Below, in pieces: positions 36,301 through 47,201 of a stretch of 64,000 nt of DNA; the first letter of the stretch is position 1; each line of letters opens with the position of its first letter. The position numbers and the translations under genes are program-made. The stretch covers positions 62,001 to 126,000 of the forward strand of contig KQ965808.1 of the NCBI GenBank assembly GCA_001574975.1. The letters run 5' to 3'. The notes below the pieces were generated by a model, which saw only the letters and a program-made list of their open reading frames with translations, did no database searches and was not told where the DNA came from. This DNA is from Gonapodya prolifera JEL478. Its lineage: Eukaryota; Monoblepharomycota; Monoblepharidomycetes; Monoblepharidales; Gonapodyaceae.

Positions 36301-36500
36301 ACGCTGATCCGCAGTTTGTGAATGTTGAGTACGACGCCCTCAGCCAGATTGCGAGGTACTGCGACGTCACTTGCCAGAAAGCTCATTGGAAGAAGCATAA
36401 AGTGGTCTGTCAGGCGGATTTTTGGAATGTGGAGGGCGTTGCAGTTGGGTTTGAATCAGCTGAATCATTGGAAGAGGAACTCACTGAAAACAAAGTTTGA
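36301..36500 (+). pseudogene. MYND zinc-finger fragment
   Basis: Reads QIARYCDVTCQKAHWKKHKVVC then QADFWNVEGV, nearly matching the last exon of the gene at 28548-29407. The first half of the finger is lost: where the relative has KTCARCQIARYC this has YDALSQIARYC, so two zinc-binding cysteines are missing. No upstream family sequence is recognised. It is a gene fragment. Confidence 0.7.
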
Positions 36501-37038
36501 TGGTGGAAGATGTGGGTGGAAGGGTTATTTTCCAAGGCGGACATATTTCGACGTTCTAATTTACAAAATGCGCGACGAGGAACTTTTCGCTGAAGATGTT
36601 ATTGTCATTTGCAATACCGATTTTAGATATCCTGGAAAGAGAGAGTTGATTTGAAGAAGGGAATTGACGGAGGGCATTAATGGACGATATCTGCCATCCT
36701 GATCTTTGGTAGTTTTCCGGCGCCATATCACTCGAAGGTCGTTCAGTCAGCTTTATTGGGATCTCAGTCACTCCACTGTGGCGACCGAACACAGAGAAAG
36801 TCTTGAATTGCCTTCCGCTGGCTAAAATTTTTGGACAGAGAATACGCGGCGGTGAAGAAGGGAAAGCACGCGTGCAAAATGTAGTGGAACTACTATCTAT
36901 CATGAACTAAGGCGTTGGAGAGCGAGTTCAGTGAATTACAGTAATTCAACCGAACGTTTCAAGTGTTTTATCCAAGTCAAACGAACACGTCGGCACCCAA
37001 CGCCACGTGCATCGAAACACTTCCCCCACTCTGAAACG
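36501..37038. other. Region upstream of NFS1
   Basis: 5' flank of the NFS1 gene. No gene recognised and no clear TATA box. Confidence 0.5.
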
Positions 37039-39450
37039 ATGCGCATCACTCGCTCGATCCGCGCTGCAAGAGCACCGGCACACGTCCGCGTTGCTGCCCC
37101 TTCCCGATCCTTGGTCTTTCCTTGTCGCATTCCACCCGTACCTGCTGCTCGCCTCGTCTCGACAAGTCCTCACCCATTTTGCAGCCTTCAAAATAATGTC
37201 CGTCTGCCCAGCCTCCACGTCGTTAGCCCAACGGCTTCGCTTTCTCTTTCGGCGACAAGGACACTTGGAACGTCGGCGACGTCGGCCGCAGCGAGCTCAG
37301 CTGCTGCAGCAGAGGAAGACGATGGATCGATAACAACGAGACGGGGGAGGGATGCCCCGACGTTCGAGGATATCAAGAGGAAGAGGGACGCAGAGTTTGA
37401 TCAAGGTAAGTCAGTCGAAATTGGACGAACTGCGAAACGCAGAGAATGGAAATGACGCAGAAAATGTCTGGTTTGTTGTTTTTGGCGAGTGCTAAACTGC
37501 TGTCAACTTTCCTCGCGGCAAACGCGGTTGTCTACCGAGGTCGGGGATGAAACGGGCCATATTCGGTTTAGAAACAGACCGAAGCAGGATAGACCCACCC
37601 TCCGGACGTGGAGAAGCGTCTATCCACTCTCCAGGCCTACACGCTTGTTTCCCGCTCATCCGCTCACACGTTCTCTCCTTCACCAATCTCGTCTTCTTCC
37701 TTGACCTCCAGTCACAACACTCTTCCACAGCTACCAACCCACGCTCACGCCCTCGGGTTTCACAACGTCTCTGATTCGGGACGGTGACTCAGGCCGGCCC
37801 GTGTACCTGGACATGCAGGCCACCACCCCGCTCGACCCTCGCGTGTTGGGCAAGATGATGCCGTACATGACGGAGATGTTCGGCAATCCGCATTCAAGGA
37901 CGCATAAGTTCGGGTGGGAGGCGGAGGAGGGCGTGGAAGAGGCCAGGGCGGTGAGTGGACGGAGGCCGGGGTCGACGGATGTCGAGGAGGGCGGGAATGG
38001 GAGGAGGGTTGCACAGGGAGACTCCCGAAACCCTACTCAGGAATTTTCCTCACCTGGCGGTGATAAGGCAGGTCGAATGGTCCCTCACAGCTCGCTAATC
38101 GTCGACTTCCTCCAGAATGTCGCAGCGCTACTCTCCGCCAACCCCAAAGAGATCATCTTCACGTCCGGCGCGACCGAATCCAACAACCTGGCCATCAAGG
38201 GTGTCGCGCGGTTCTACCGTGCCAAGAAGCGGCACGTCATCACCACGCAGACGGAGCACAAGTGCGTCCTGGACAGCTGCCGGCAGTTGCAGGAGGAGGG
38301 GTTCGACGTCACGTACTTGCCGGTTGGGAAGGGCGGGATTATAGATTTGGAGGTGTGTTTCGGGAGCTGGGACTCCTTTGCTTGACGTACTCTCATTTAA
38401 AGGCGGAATGCTGTTGATAGACTCTCCGCGCTGCGATTCGACCCGACACGGCACTCGTGTCCATCATGGCGGTCAACAACGAAATCGGTGTGGTGCAACC
38501 GCTGGCGGAGATCGGGAAGCTGTGCAGGGAACGCGGGGTGTTCTTGTGAGTTCGTCTAGGCGGCCGTACTTGTCGAGACAGGCACTCTGATTCCGGACCC
38601 CTGTTCGATCTGCTACTTATTAAACAGCCACACCGACGCCGCCCAAGCTGTAGGCAAGATCCCGCTCTCCGTGGATGCCATCAATGCGGACCTCGTGTCC
38701 ATCTCGGGTCACAAACTGTACGGGCCCAAGGGTATTGGTGCCCTTTACGTTCGCCGCCGACCAAGGGTTCGGTTGGAGCCTATTATCAGTGGCGGCGGAC
38801 AGGAGAGGGGCTTGCGGAGCGGGACGGTTCCAGCTCCACTCGTGGTGGGACTGGGAGAGGCGTGTAGGCTGGCTGGGGAGGAGATGGAGGTGGGTTGAAG
38901 AGCTGTGCAGTGTGGAATACGAGGAACGAGACTGACGCCGGCTGTCCCGTTCACCTCACAAGTACGATTCTGCTCACATCTCGCGTCTCTCCGAGCGTCT
39001 AATTGCCGGGCTCACCTCCATCCCGCACGTGTTCCGGAACGGTGACCCCGCGCATTCCTACCCCGGCTGCGTAAACCTGTCGTTCGCGTACGTGGAGGGT
39101 GAGTCGCTCTTGATGGCTCTCAAGGACATTGCCCTCTCTTCTGGTTCTGCATGCACGAGCGCGAGTCTGGAACCAAGCTACGTGCTGCGAGCTCTCGGCA
39201 CGGACGAAGACATTGCGCATTCGAGTATCAGATTCGGGATTGGGAGGTTCACGACTGAGGAGGAGGTCGATTACGTTGTGGGGAGGGTCAAGGATGTGGT
39301 GGGGAACTTGAGGGAGATGAGCCCGCTGTGGGAGATGGTTCAGGAAGGTGTGGACATCAAGAGCATTCAGGTACGTTGGTGCAGTTTGTTGCACAGGGCG
39401 TCTTTATAGGGTTTATTCATGTATTGCTTTTGTAGTGGACGCAGCACTGA
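37039..39450 (+). CDS. NFS1: Mitochondrial cysteine desulfurase NFS1
   Basis: This PLP enzyme takes sulfur from cysteine for iron-sulfur cluster assembly in the mitochondrial matrix and for tRNA thiolation. Seven exons (37039-37405, 37712-37950, 38116-38352, 38421-38545, 38628-38889, 38963-39370, 39436-39450) join to 550 residues with all phases matching. The first ~100 residues are Arg/Ser/Ala-rich, a presequence. Then come [75 protein letters not shown] and [10 protein letters not shown]. The PLP lysine is in [17 protein letters not shown]. The sulfur-carrying cysteine is in [20 protein letters not shown]. The C-terminus WTQH is coded by a 15-base last exon and matches the conserved family end. 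This is one of the most secure genes in the window. Confidence 0.96.
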
Positions 39451-39857
39451 ATGCTGACGTAACGTGGATTCGTCTTGGGGAGCGACAGCCCGGTTTATCT
39501 CCCCATTTTGGATTCTTGAATTCTAGCTGGATGTGCTTCGGCAGACGATTGTGGTGCAACGATCTTCTGAAGGTTTTCGATATCTGTAGTGATGGGCTCA
39601 CTCAAGAGTCAGGGTTTCCGAGTAGTGCGAATGTCGAAACGTCGCATTACATGTATTACTAGGGGTGATTTCACTATAGACTTCTTGTTGCATGTCTCGT
39701 TTCACCGTCGCCTTTGATCAACAAACGGTGCAGAAGTGCCACTCGAGGCAAAAGTTAGCTAAACGAACGCGTACTGCCAGGACTACAATCGAGGAGTTTT
39801 CCAAACCCCGGACGAAGGATGGACTGTTCTCCTTAACTCTCACTCCATTCCAGCTCA
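39451..39857. other. Intergenic region
   Basis: 3' flank of NFS1 and 5' flank of the first F-box/LRR relic. No gene recognised. Confidence 0.5.
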
Positions 39858-40445
39858 ATGGCTGCCAAATGCACGTCCATTCCGGAGATTTTGGGTCGAA
39901 TCCTCCACTACTTGGACTACGATTCTGTAGAACAAGGGCAATACCCTCTCGTCTGGTGTGTTTTCATTGACATCGTAGCTATTACGCTTTGTACGGATTA
40001 GATATCCTCAATCGCATCGCGGTACAGTAAAGCGTGGTACGGACATGAAATGGTAATCAATGGAAGACTGGTGGAGCTTGTTTTTGACGGATTCTGTCTT
40101 CCTTTCCACGAAACCATCCTCCCAATCATTTCAAGTTCCACTGGCTCACCGATCAAAACTCTTAACATCTCTGGGACATAGTGTACGTACATTACATTTG
40201 TTGATGAACTTGCAAAGCACTGCCCAAATCTGGAGGAGCTCAACATCAGCTATTGTCACATTACGCATATCAGTACCATCATCGACCTCCTTTTGAAATT
40301 GTGCACTCTAAGAGTCTTGGTCGCGAGAAGCCAGGACATTAACAGAAAGCTGGATGCGGGCGCAGTTCAAACAATTCAAAACGTCGTGACAAATCGACGT
40401 CAAACCATAAGACTTGTCTTCTATGAAGACTTGATGGGAGTTTGA
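39858..40445 (+). pseudogene. Decayed F-box/LRR gene, tandem copy 1
   Basis: The ATG at 39858 opens an F-box (MAAKCTSIPEILGRILHYLD). Its donor (CTCGTCTG then GTGTGT) lies at the same place as in the intact gene at 47202. The rest is much shorter than the relatives. After about 40060 come VELVFDGFCLPFHE, ILPIISSSTGSPIKTLNISG, an in-frame TAG, then LAKHCPNLEELNISYCHI and LVFYEDLMGV. About 100 codons after the F-box are missing. The LRR-like words match copy 2 closely, so both derive from one ancestor. Confidence 0.7.
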
Positions 40446-40577
40446 GGGATCATGGAAGTAACGTGATGTGGAGTTCATACGGACATCAGTCCTGCTCGGT
40501 CTCAATGTCTTCCTATGGAAGATCTTTTTGAAGTTTTGAAGAGTGAAGAGTGTATTGTGTGGAATAAATGAAGCATA

Positions 40578-40656
40578 CTCAACTGAACAGTCACGCAACC
40601 AATACCATAGTATGCTGGTACTATTGGTCAGCTCAACTGAACGGTCACGCAACCAA
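40578..40656 (+). repeat. 25-base direct repeat pair
   Basis: CTCAACTGAACAGTCACGCA with ACCAA after it (40578-40602) recurs with one mismatch at 40632-40656. The pair lies between the two F-box/LRR relics, 54 bases apart start to start. Confidence 0.7.
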
Positions 40657-40706
40657 GTCACAGAACGGGTAGACCGCACGAATCCACACCATTCTATTCT
40701 ACGACA

Positions 40707-41952
40707 ATTGCTGCGAGATGCACGTTCATCCCGGAGATTCTGGGACGGATCCTCGATCACCTGGACGACGCCGCGCACGACAGGGCCATTACGCTCGCTT
40801 CAGGTACGTTTCCGGCTACGTTTCACTCCCTTTCACAACTTTATCCTGATTCTTTGGTCTCGCGGGCGCATCAGGCACAGCAAAGCGTGGTACAGACCAG
40901 CAACAACCTCGACTTGGCGCAGAATCCGAATCGGGCATTATGGAGACAGAGGGAGGGATGTTTCCTTGTCTCTCCAACGCTACAATGCACTTAGTAGTAC
41001 AGCCAAGGCGTGCTTTCGGCCTCGCATCGTCGCGCTCTGGGCTGGTGACATATCCGAGGTTAGGACCAGACGCGGGACTTGGTTTCACTCGATATTGAAT
41101 GGAGACGGGATGTTCAGGGAGACATCGCGTCATTGTTGCTGAGTATAGTCACGAGTGCACTCACGAGTACGCTCGATTTGTACAAAGAAATCTCAGGTCT
41201 CGAGAAGCTCAGACAGCTTACCCTTTTGCACGACACTGATGACTTCTGCCGACAGAAGAAATTGGAGTGTCTCAGGGAAATGGCAATGGCTGGACGACTT
41301 GAGAAGCTCACGTTTGACGGATTTTCTCGAACATTCAGTGAAAGCATCCTCCCGATCATTTCAAGTCCCCTCGATTCGCGGATCAAATTCCTCAACATAT
41401 CTGGGGTAAAATGCAAAGAAACATTGTTCGTTAATGACCTTGCCCAGCATTGCCCACATCTCGAGGAACTCACAGTAAGCCATTGCGGCATAGAAACCCT
41501 TGGGACAATCATTTATCTACTTCTGAAGCTAGACTGCCTCAGAGTCCTAGTCGCCAAAGGACGGGGCATTCAGAGGTGGTCACAGACGGATCCAGGAGCA
41601 GTTCGATCATTACCGTCACCTTCTGACCAGTCGACGACATCCCATACACTTTGTCTTTGACGAAGACTTGATGCGAATCTTGGAGATCAGCGAAGTCAGG
41701 TGTGCACATTGCGGAGTGCATACCCGGCATTTGCCGACTGCTACATGGTCGACTTTATGCACATGCTGTGGAAGATTGACTGAGAATTTCACGTGTCCAA
41801 TCTGTGACAATATGGAGCGCATATTAAACATATGGATTCGACACGGTCTCGATGCGTCTTCTGCGGGAGATCACAGTGAAATGTTAATGTTCAACACTAC
41901 CAATTGCCCAAGACGACGCATTTCAAGATGGTTACTGGCTCAGTTGATTTGA
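40707..41952 (+). pseudogene. Decayed F-box/LRR gene, tandem copy 2
   Basis: The F-box (GRILDHLDDAAHD preceded by CTFIPEIL) aligns with copy 1, but the start codon is ATT at 40707-40709 where copy 1 has ATG. The first intron ends near 40870. SKAWYRPATTSTWRRI follows in one frame, and VSLDIEWRRDVQGD to LRQLTLLHDTDD in another. A long open LRR stretch (41079-41660) includes KLTFDGFSRTFSESILP, ILPIISSPLDSRIKFLNISG and LAQHCPHLEELTVSHCGI. A shift near 41620 leads to FVFDEDLMRILEISEVRC. That final frame ends in a cysteine-rich stretch (CAHC, CTCC, CPIC) resembling a zinc ribbon. Loss of the start and at least two shifts indicate a pseudogene. Confidence 0.65.
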
Positions 41953-42401
41953 AACGCCTCCTCAGGAACCGTCATCACCCCCATCGACCTGCGGTGATAT
42001 CACTCACGTGCAAGTGTCATTTCGTCACAATGTTCGTCAAAAGGACCTTCGGTTACAACCAACAACCTGTAATTTTTATTTCGCAAGGTAATTTCACCCA
42101 TTTACAAACATCTCAGTTTTCTCCCTCAGGACATAATCTCGAAATTTAATTTCGCCATAACTTGGGACAGATAAAATATGAGAGGTTACACCGCGACAAC
42201 GAACAGAGATTAAAAAAAAAAAGAGACCACACACCTGAAGTTACGTTGAATGGTGTATCCAACATAATATTGCAGAATGGCTAGTCGATCAGTATTATCG
42301 CGGTCAATGCCAATTGAACGAACCTGGACTAAACTACAATCCCCAAATCAGTCCCACCGTCCGGTCCAAAAGCAACGCAATTTCAGCTCACCTTGCCCCC
42401 A
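41953..42401. other. Convergent intergenic region
   Basis: 3' flanks of the F-box/LRR relic and the RRM gene. Contains a short A-tract near 42212. No gene seen. Confidence 0.5.
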
Positions 42402-43763
42402 CTACTCAATCAAAATGGGATCCTCGCTCGCTCCCTCACCACAATAAAGCCTCACTTGGGTGTCTTGTTCGTCCCTCAGGAGCGTGTGTAGGATCATCGT
42501 CTTTGGTAAAGATGAACTACGCCTGGGGGGAGTGTCTTGCGATAAGGGGGTTTCGGTGGCACTTTCGAGCCACCCGTGACGGGGTGGGGTGGGAGCTCGG
42601 TAGACGCTGTAGCGACCGAAGCGGGGACCGTGAAAGTATTGTACATGGTTGTTGCGGTGAGGATAAGGTGTGTGGTAGTGCGAGGGGGAGCGCCGAGGAG
42701 GAGGGCTTAAGGAATGTCGCCTGAACGGTTCGAGCAATGTGAGTTAAGAAGGTGTCGAGTAAAGAAATCAAGGAAGAATAGAAAAGCATCTTTGCAATAT
42801 GAAAAAAAATCGTGATGGCAAATCTTGGTTATGCAATCATCAAGATCGACGGCCACATCCATCCGCCTTAAAAATGCTTGGCAATCCCTTCCATAAAGTA
42901 CCCACCAGCATCGTGTCTCATCATGACCGCGCTCTCCACACTTAACACATATCTCACTCTCTATAGCCACACTCTGGTTGACGTTATGCGGGCAGTGGCA
43001 CGACCAGTGGCCAGGACGACCGCAGGAGAAGCAGTTGAACTCCGTTGTGAGAACTCCGCCGAAGAGCTTGCCGGGGAACTCGACGACGAGCTGGGAGCCA
43101 TTGAGACAGTATCCATTTAGAGCTCGCTGGGCGTCTTCTGCGTCGCGACTGTTGTCTGAGGAGTGTTGTGACCGCGGAGAAATTTTTTTTTTTTTTTTTT
43201 TTTGAGAGTTTGGGCGACCCGAGCCCGCATATTTGAAAGCCACGACTTCTCACCAAATCTAATGAAACCGTATCCACTGCTTTTGATTTCCATGCTCGTG
43301 AGGCGACCGTAGTGAGAGAAGAGGTCTTCAAGGTCTCGGCAGGAAGTGTCATTCGAGATTTGGGCAAGGTAGAGCTGAGAAGGGCACACAAAAGATATCA
43401 ATCACAATTTCCAGAAATGTAAGAGTGTGACAGACTGGCACTGGAGTCTATCAGCGCGTGGGGTTGGAAGACAACCGGTCGTAACACGTGATTCTATGTG
43501 GATCGTTTCTTGGCGCTCGCCACCATGTGGTCCTTTCGCATTGCGTAAATCTCCGAAATCTCCAAGCCAAGGCACTTGCCTCTTTACACATAACATTTGG
43601 TCGGAAAACTCACCACGTGTCTGAGATTCTCTTGCCCTGAGCTGATGAGCGGTGAAACATCTCCTGGAGCGACAGCAGGGGGTAACAGAGAGCCGAAGGC
43701 ATCCGATCCCACTTTCGACTCGGCAGCTGGAACTTCGGGCATGAGGCGGTGCTGCTCGCTCAT
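42402..43763 (-). CDS. RRM and double zinc-knuckle protein (SR splicing factor type)
   Basis: Four exons (43763-43614, 43374-43254, 43155-42906, 42720-42402) encode 279 residues. The RRM starts LYLAQISNDTSCRDLEDLF, contains the RNP1-like SSGYGFIRF, and ends with DAEDAQRALNGYCLNGSQLV. Two CCHC zinc knuckles follow: CFSCGRPGHWSCHC and CVKCGERGHDETRC. The tail has SR-like patches (SLSPPPRRSPS, TPPRRSSS). This order matches SRSF7 or plant RSZ proteins, which bind pre-mRNA in the nucleus and help select splice sites. The gene is rich in introns. The second intron (43253-43156 side) holds a 21-base T-tract on the plus strand (43183-43203). The N-terminal 50 residues are acidic and lack known motifs. 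Confidence 0.87.
43183..43203. repeat. Homopolymer T tract in the RRM gene intron
   Basis: Twenty-one T in a row on the plus strand (A on the coding strand) within intron 2 of the RRM gene. It is a likely hotspot of length variation. Confidence 0.9.
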
Positions 43764-43969
43764 TGTGCTGGTGGATTCTGTGTGGGTAATTTTAGAGACT
43801 GGCATTCTACCGGGAATTACTCACCATATGGGCCTTTCTGTTGATATAGATGTGCACTCATCTATAAACAACTTTGCAAATGTAAATAATAGCCAACATA
43901 CTACCCCTTCAAACAATCACACTTTCGTCGTTACTCGAAATTCCAGTGCTATCGCGCTCCTGTCACACG

Positions 43970-45230
43970 TCACCGACGATACCCCATCGCCCTAGACTCA
44001 TTCACCGCCGTTGCTGCCGGGAAACCTTCCCCTGACGCCGCCATAGCCTCTCTCGACATGTAGCTCGTGTTGGTCGAGTCGTCAGGCGCAGCTTCGGTGC
44101 CACCTGACAGGAATGATAACACGGGGAGGTAGAATGGTTGCTGCTTTGGATCGAGGAGGCGAAGTTTGTGTGTGATCCGGGCGGAGATGGTGCACACTTT
44201 GAGGTCGATAGCAAAGAATACAAGGGAATTTAGTAAGCCCGAGGTGGAAAACGCGAATACTGGAGTTGTCGGGGGGGTTGGGGGGGGGGGGGGGGNNGGT
44301 AGAGGGTCAGCACGCCGCCGTAAAAGAAAAGGAATGAAGAGGATGCCTCACATCCGATAAATCCAGCGACGTGCACGTTGTAGGAAACGAATTGGGACGA
44401 GGCTCCTGTTTCCCCAGTGACAAGCATAACGATAGGGCACTGTTAACGTTCCGTGCAAGTACATATTAAGACTGTCTTGTTTTATGATTTGATATTGATG
44501 CTTTCCGTTCTTAGTAGCCGGTATGTCGAGAACGATAAGGACGAAGTTGGCCAGGAAGAGCGACCCCGCGGATATGGCGGCGATGGTCGGCGCAATGGCG
44601 CTGGTGTCGATGAACCAGCACGAATCATCCGTTGCCAAGCCGAAACTGGTTTGTTCCAAAGATCAGGGACGGAAATCATCACGATTCGGAACATCGAACT
44701 GATCTGAAGAAAGAGTGCAGTGTGAACATTACCTTCCCACAGACAATAATCCGTAAATAATAAACGTTCCAATGGGTACCGCTAGCAAGATACTCTCTTG
44801 CCTTCTCGACATGTCTCCTTGATGCAGAGCGAGACTTCGAAACAGCGTCCAGCAAATACACAAGGCGGAGCAGTAGTCACAGGCGAGTCCCCCAATGGTG
44901 ATGAAACCGATTATTCTAAGGGCGAATAATCATATCGCAGGCAGTGGACAGCGACACAAGTTCATCGGTGAGAAATGAGATCAAGGAATCAGCAGGCTAA
45001 AGTTTGCACCCGACGTACGTGCAAAGGTAGGGTCACGTGTGAACGCGCCGTACAGTGCCGCCATACAACAGAGGTTGCATTTGTACGCACCAGTACGCCG
45101 TCGCAAGGAACACCAGTACGCACATCGCCCCAACGACTGAAGCAGTTGTGGATGGGATGAGTGCAAGTTGGCCGATCCTGACTTCTGCGAGAGCATCGCC
45201 CGGGTCTGGATCGATGGAAGTTGATACCAT
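43970..45230 (-). pseudogene. Seven-helix receptor-like gene, probably decayed
   Basis: A tandem paralogue of the intact gene at 45431-46956. From the ATG at 45230 it encodes a first helix (LALIPSTTASVVGAMCVLVF). A match to helix 2 (CNLCCMAALYGAF) follows in a different frame with no intron between. Helix 3 (IIGFITIGGLACDYCSALCI), helix 4 (SILLAVPIGTFIIYGLLSVG), the DDSCWF loop and helix 5 (ISAGSLFLANFVLIVLDI) are recognisable. So are helix 6 (MLVTGETGASSQF) and helix 7 (FAFSTSGLLNSLVFFAIDLK). The intron donor after helix 6 is not conserved: ATCG is followed by GATGTG where the partner has GTCGTA. A poly-G run with two N (44296-44297) lies in the last intron. The gene could still be expressed with other splicing. 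Confidence 0.5.
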
Positions 45231-45430
45231 TCGCAGGCATCTGCGCACTCCCGAGGGTTCATCGGCGTGATCGGGTGCCTGCCAAGCACGGTCCCACTAT
45301 TGATACATATTCTAAAGGTAAGAGTCCCATCTAGATCCCATGTAAATGATAAGTAATTGTGTGTGCGATACGGTGCATACATAATGCAAATATAACTGAC
45401 GTGCACTCATTAAACTCCAAAAGTACGCCA

Positions 45431-46956
45431 TCACGCAATAACCCGTCCCCCATGATCTCTCTCCAGCAGATACCGACTTCCAAACGACCCTCCCCCAGCC
45501 GCCGACAAGGGCAACCCTATCACCGACTGCGACTCCGCCCTCTCCCCACGCATGGGCAGCATCCCACTCGATCTCGCCGCGGCACTCGGCTGAGAATGGT
45601 CAGTGGTGTCGCCGACCTGGTCCACGTCTTTCGTGCGCGCAAGAAGGGCGTAGATTCGGATGAGGAACGACGTGCGGTCCGAGTCACTGGATCGCAGCTT
45701 CTTTGCGATTTTGGCCGACATGGTGCGAACGTTGAGATCGATGGCGAAGAAGACGAGGGCGTTGAGGAAGCCGGCGATGGAGACAGCGAATACTGCGGTA
45801 GGGAGGAGAGTGTGGTACGTGTTGAGCTGCGCGGTTCGGCAGAAACGGTGGAAAGATGATTAAACTTACGACCGATAAATCCGGTCACGTAGATGTTGGA
45901 GGTCATGAACATGGTCACGATCCCTGTTCCACCGGTTACCAGCATCGCAATGGGATACTTCAGGGGTCACCGTGTAGGCGGAGGATCAATAATTCATGAA
46001 ATGTTGTATTCTCACAGAGAAAGTTCCCAAGACACTCACCATAATCATCCTCCACGTGAGCTTCCTTGTCACTCTGGTAAGGCTGTCCCTATTGAGCATT
46101 TTACCGTTTTCCTTGGCTCTCTGCGCAAGCTTGTATCCCGTCCAGAGCACCAGCAACAAATCCGCCAGGAAGAAGATCCCGGCAGAGACGGAAGCCACTG
46201 TACTCGCGATAGACTCGGAGTTTTGGAACCAGCATGAGTCGTCTGCTGCTTTACCAAAGCTGGTGCGTCATGGAGGTGGTGGTCAGGAGTAGGCGAGACG
46301 ACAGTGAAGGTCGATGGGGGGTGATCTCACCTACCGATTGTGACTGACCCATACGCCAGAAAGAATACGACAGGGGTCAAGAGGAAACATCGCTCTTGAA
46401 ACCGTGTCAGTTCGGGTTTGTACAAGACGAGCGTCCGAAAGAGGACGACGCAGATGCAGAACCCCGCAGCGTAGTCGCCCGCAAATCCGCCGATGACGAA
46501 ATACCCAACGACACTGTGGTGATGATGGGTTTGTCCGTTCAAAATGATGAGTTTGTGACAAGTGACGTTATCAAGGAGTTTCATCTCACCTGCACTGGAC
46601 GACACTGCCGGCGGCGGCGTAACCTCCGAGTAGAGAGGTCATACACAATAGGTTTGAGGTGCTCAGAAGAACGAGGAGCTGCTCGAGGGAGCATATCAGC
46701 GAATCCTTCAACGAGGGGTCTATTACTCCAACCCACTTTGATATGTGTCGGCTTGAACAACCGAGCATCAAAGCTAGGTACCGAAACAGATTTGTCCGGC
46801 TTCTTCGCAACCAGAGATAGTGACTCCCCACCTATATGCGGACCCCAGAAACAGCAGCACGCACAAGGACCCGACGATGGAGGCGATCGTAGATGGCAGG
46901 AGAGCGATCGTGCGGAGTGAGATGTCTGACAGTTGGTCATTTGGAGAAGAACCCAT
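45431..46956 (-). CDS. Seven-transmembrane receptor (GPCR-like)
   Basis: Six exons (46956-46825, 46678-46590, 46513-46335, 46248-46040, 45957-45873, 45792-45431) join to 351 residues. Seven hydrophobic segments are evident: IALLPSTIASIVGSLCVLLF, LLVLLSTSNLLCMTSLLGGY, VVGYFVIGGFAGDYAAGFCI, CFLLTPVVFFLAYGSVTI, VASVSAGIFFLADLLLVLW, IAMLVTGGTGIVTMFMTSN and VFAVSIAGFLNALVFFAIDL. Between helices 4 and 5 is DDSCWF. A Cys-Trp in that loop is typical of cAMP-receptor-like and secretin-like GPCRs. The cytoplasmic tail is ~110 residues, rich in Ser and Arg. A G-protein-coupled receptor at the plasma membrane is the best guess; the ligand is unknown. The exon 1/2 join has two equally good acceptors (46678 or 46681). 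Confidence 0.7.
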
Positions 46957-47201
46957 TGTCGATTGTTGAGGGGTGTGTTCTAATTAGATTTGGTCCGGTG
47001 ATCGGTGCGTGGGGAGAGGTGACCCGGCGAAGAGGCGAGGCAGGTCGCCAGGGTGAAGACAGCGCAGTGGCTGTGAGGAAGCGCGGTTCTATATTGAAGG
47101 TCGATTTTCATTAGTCCTTCTGCCGTTTGGATAGGTGAAGAATTCCAAACATTCTTCGCCTGCGGTCACCACTCAAGCTCGGAAATCCCGCTTGCCCCGA
47201 C

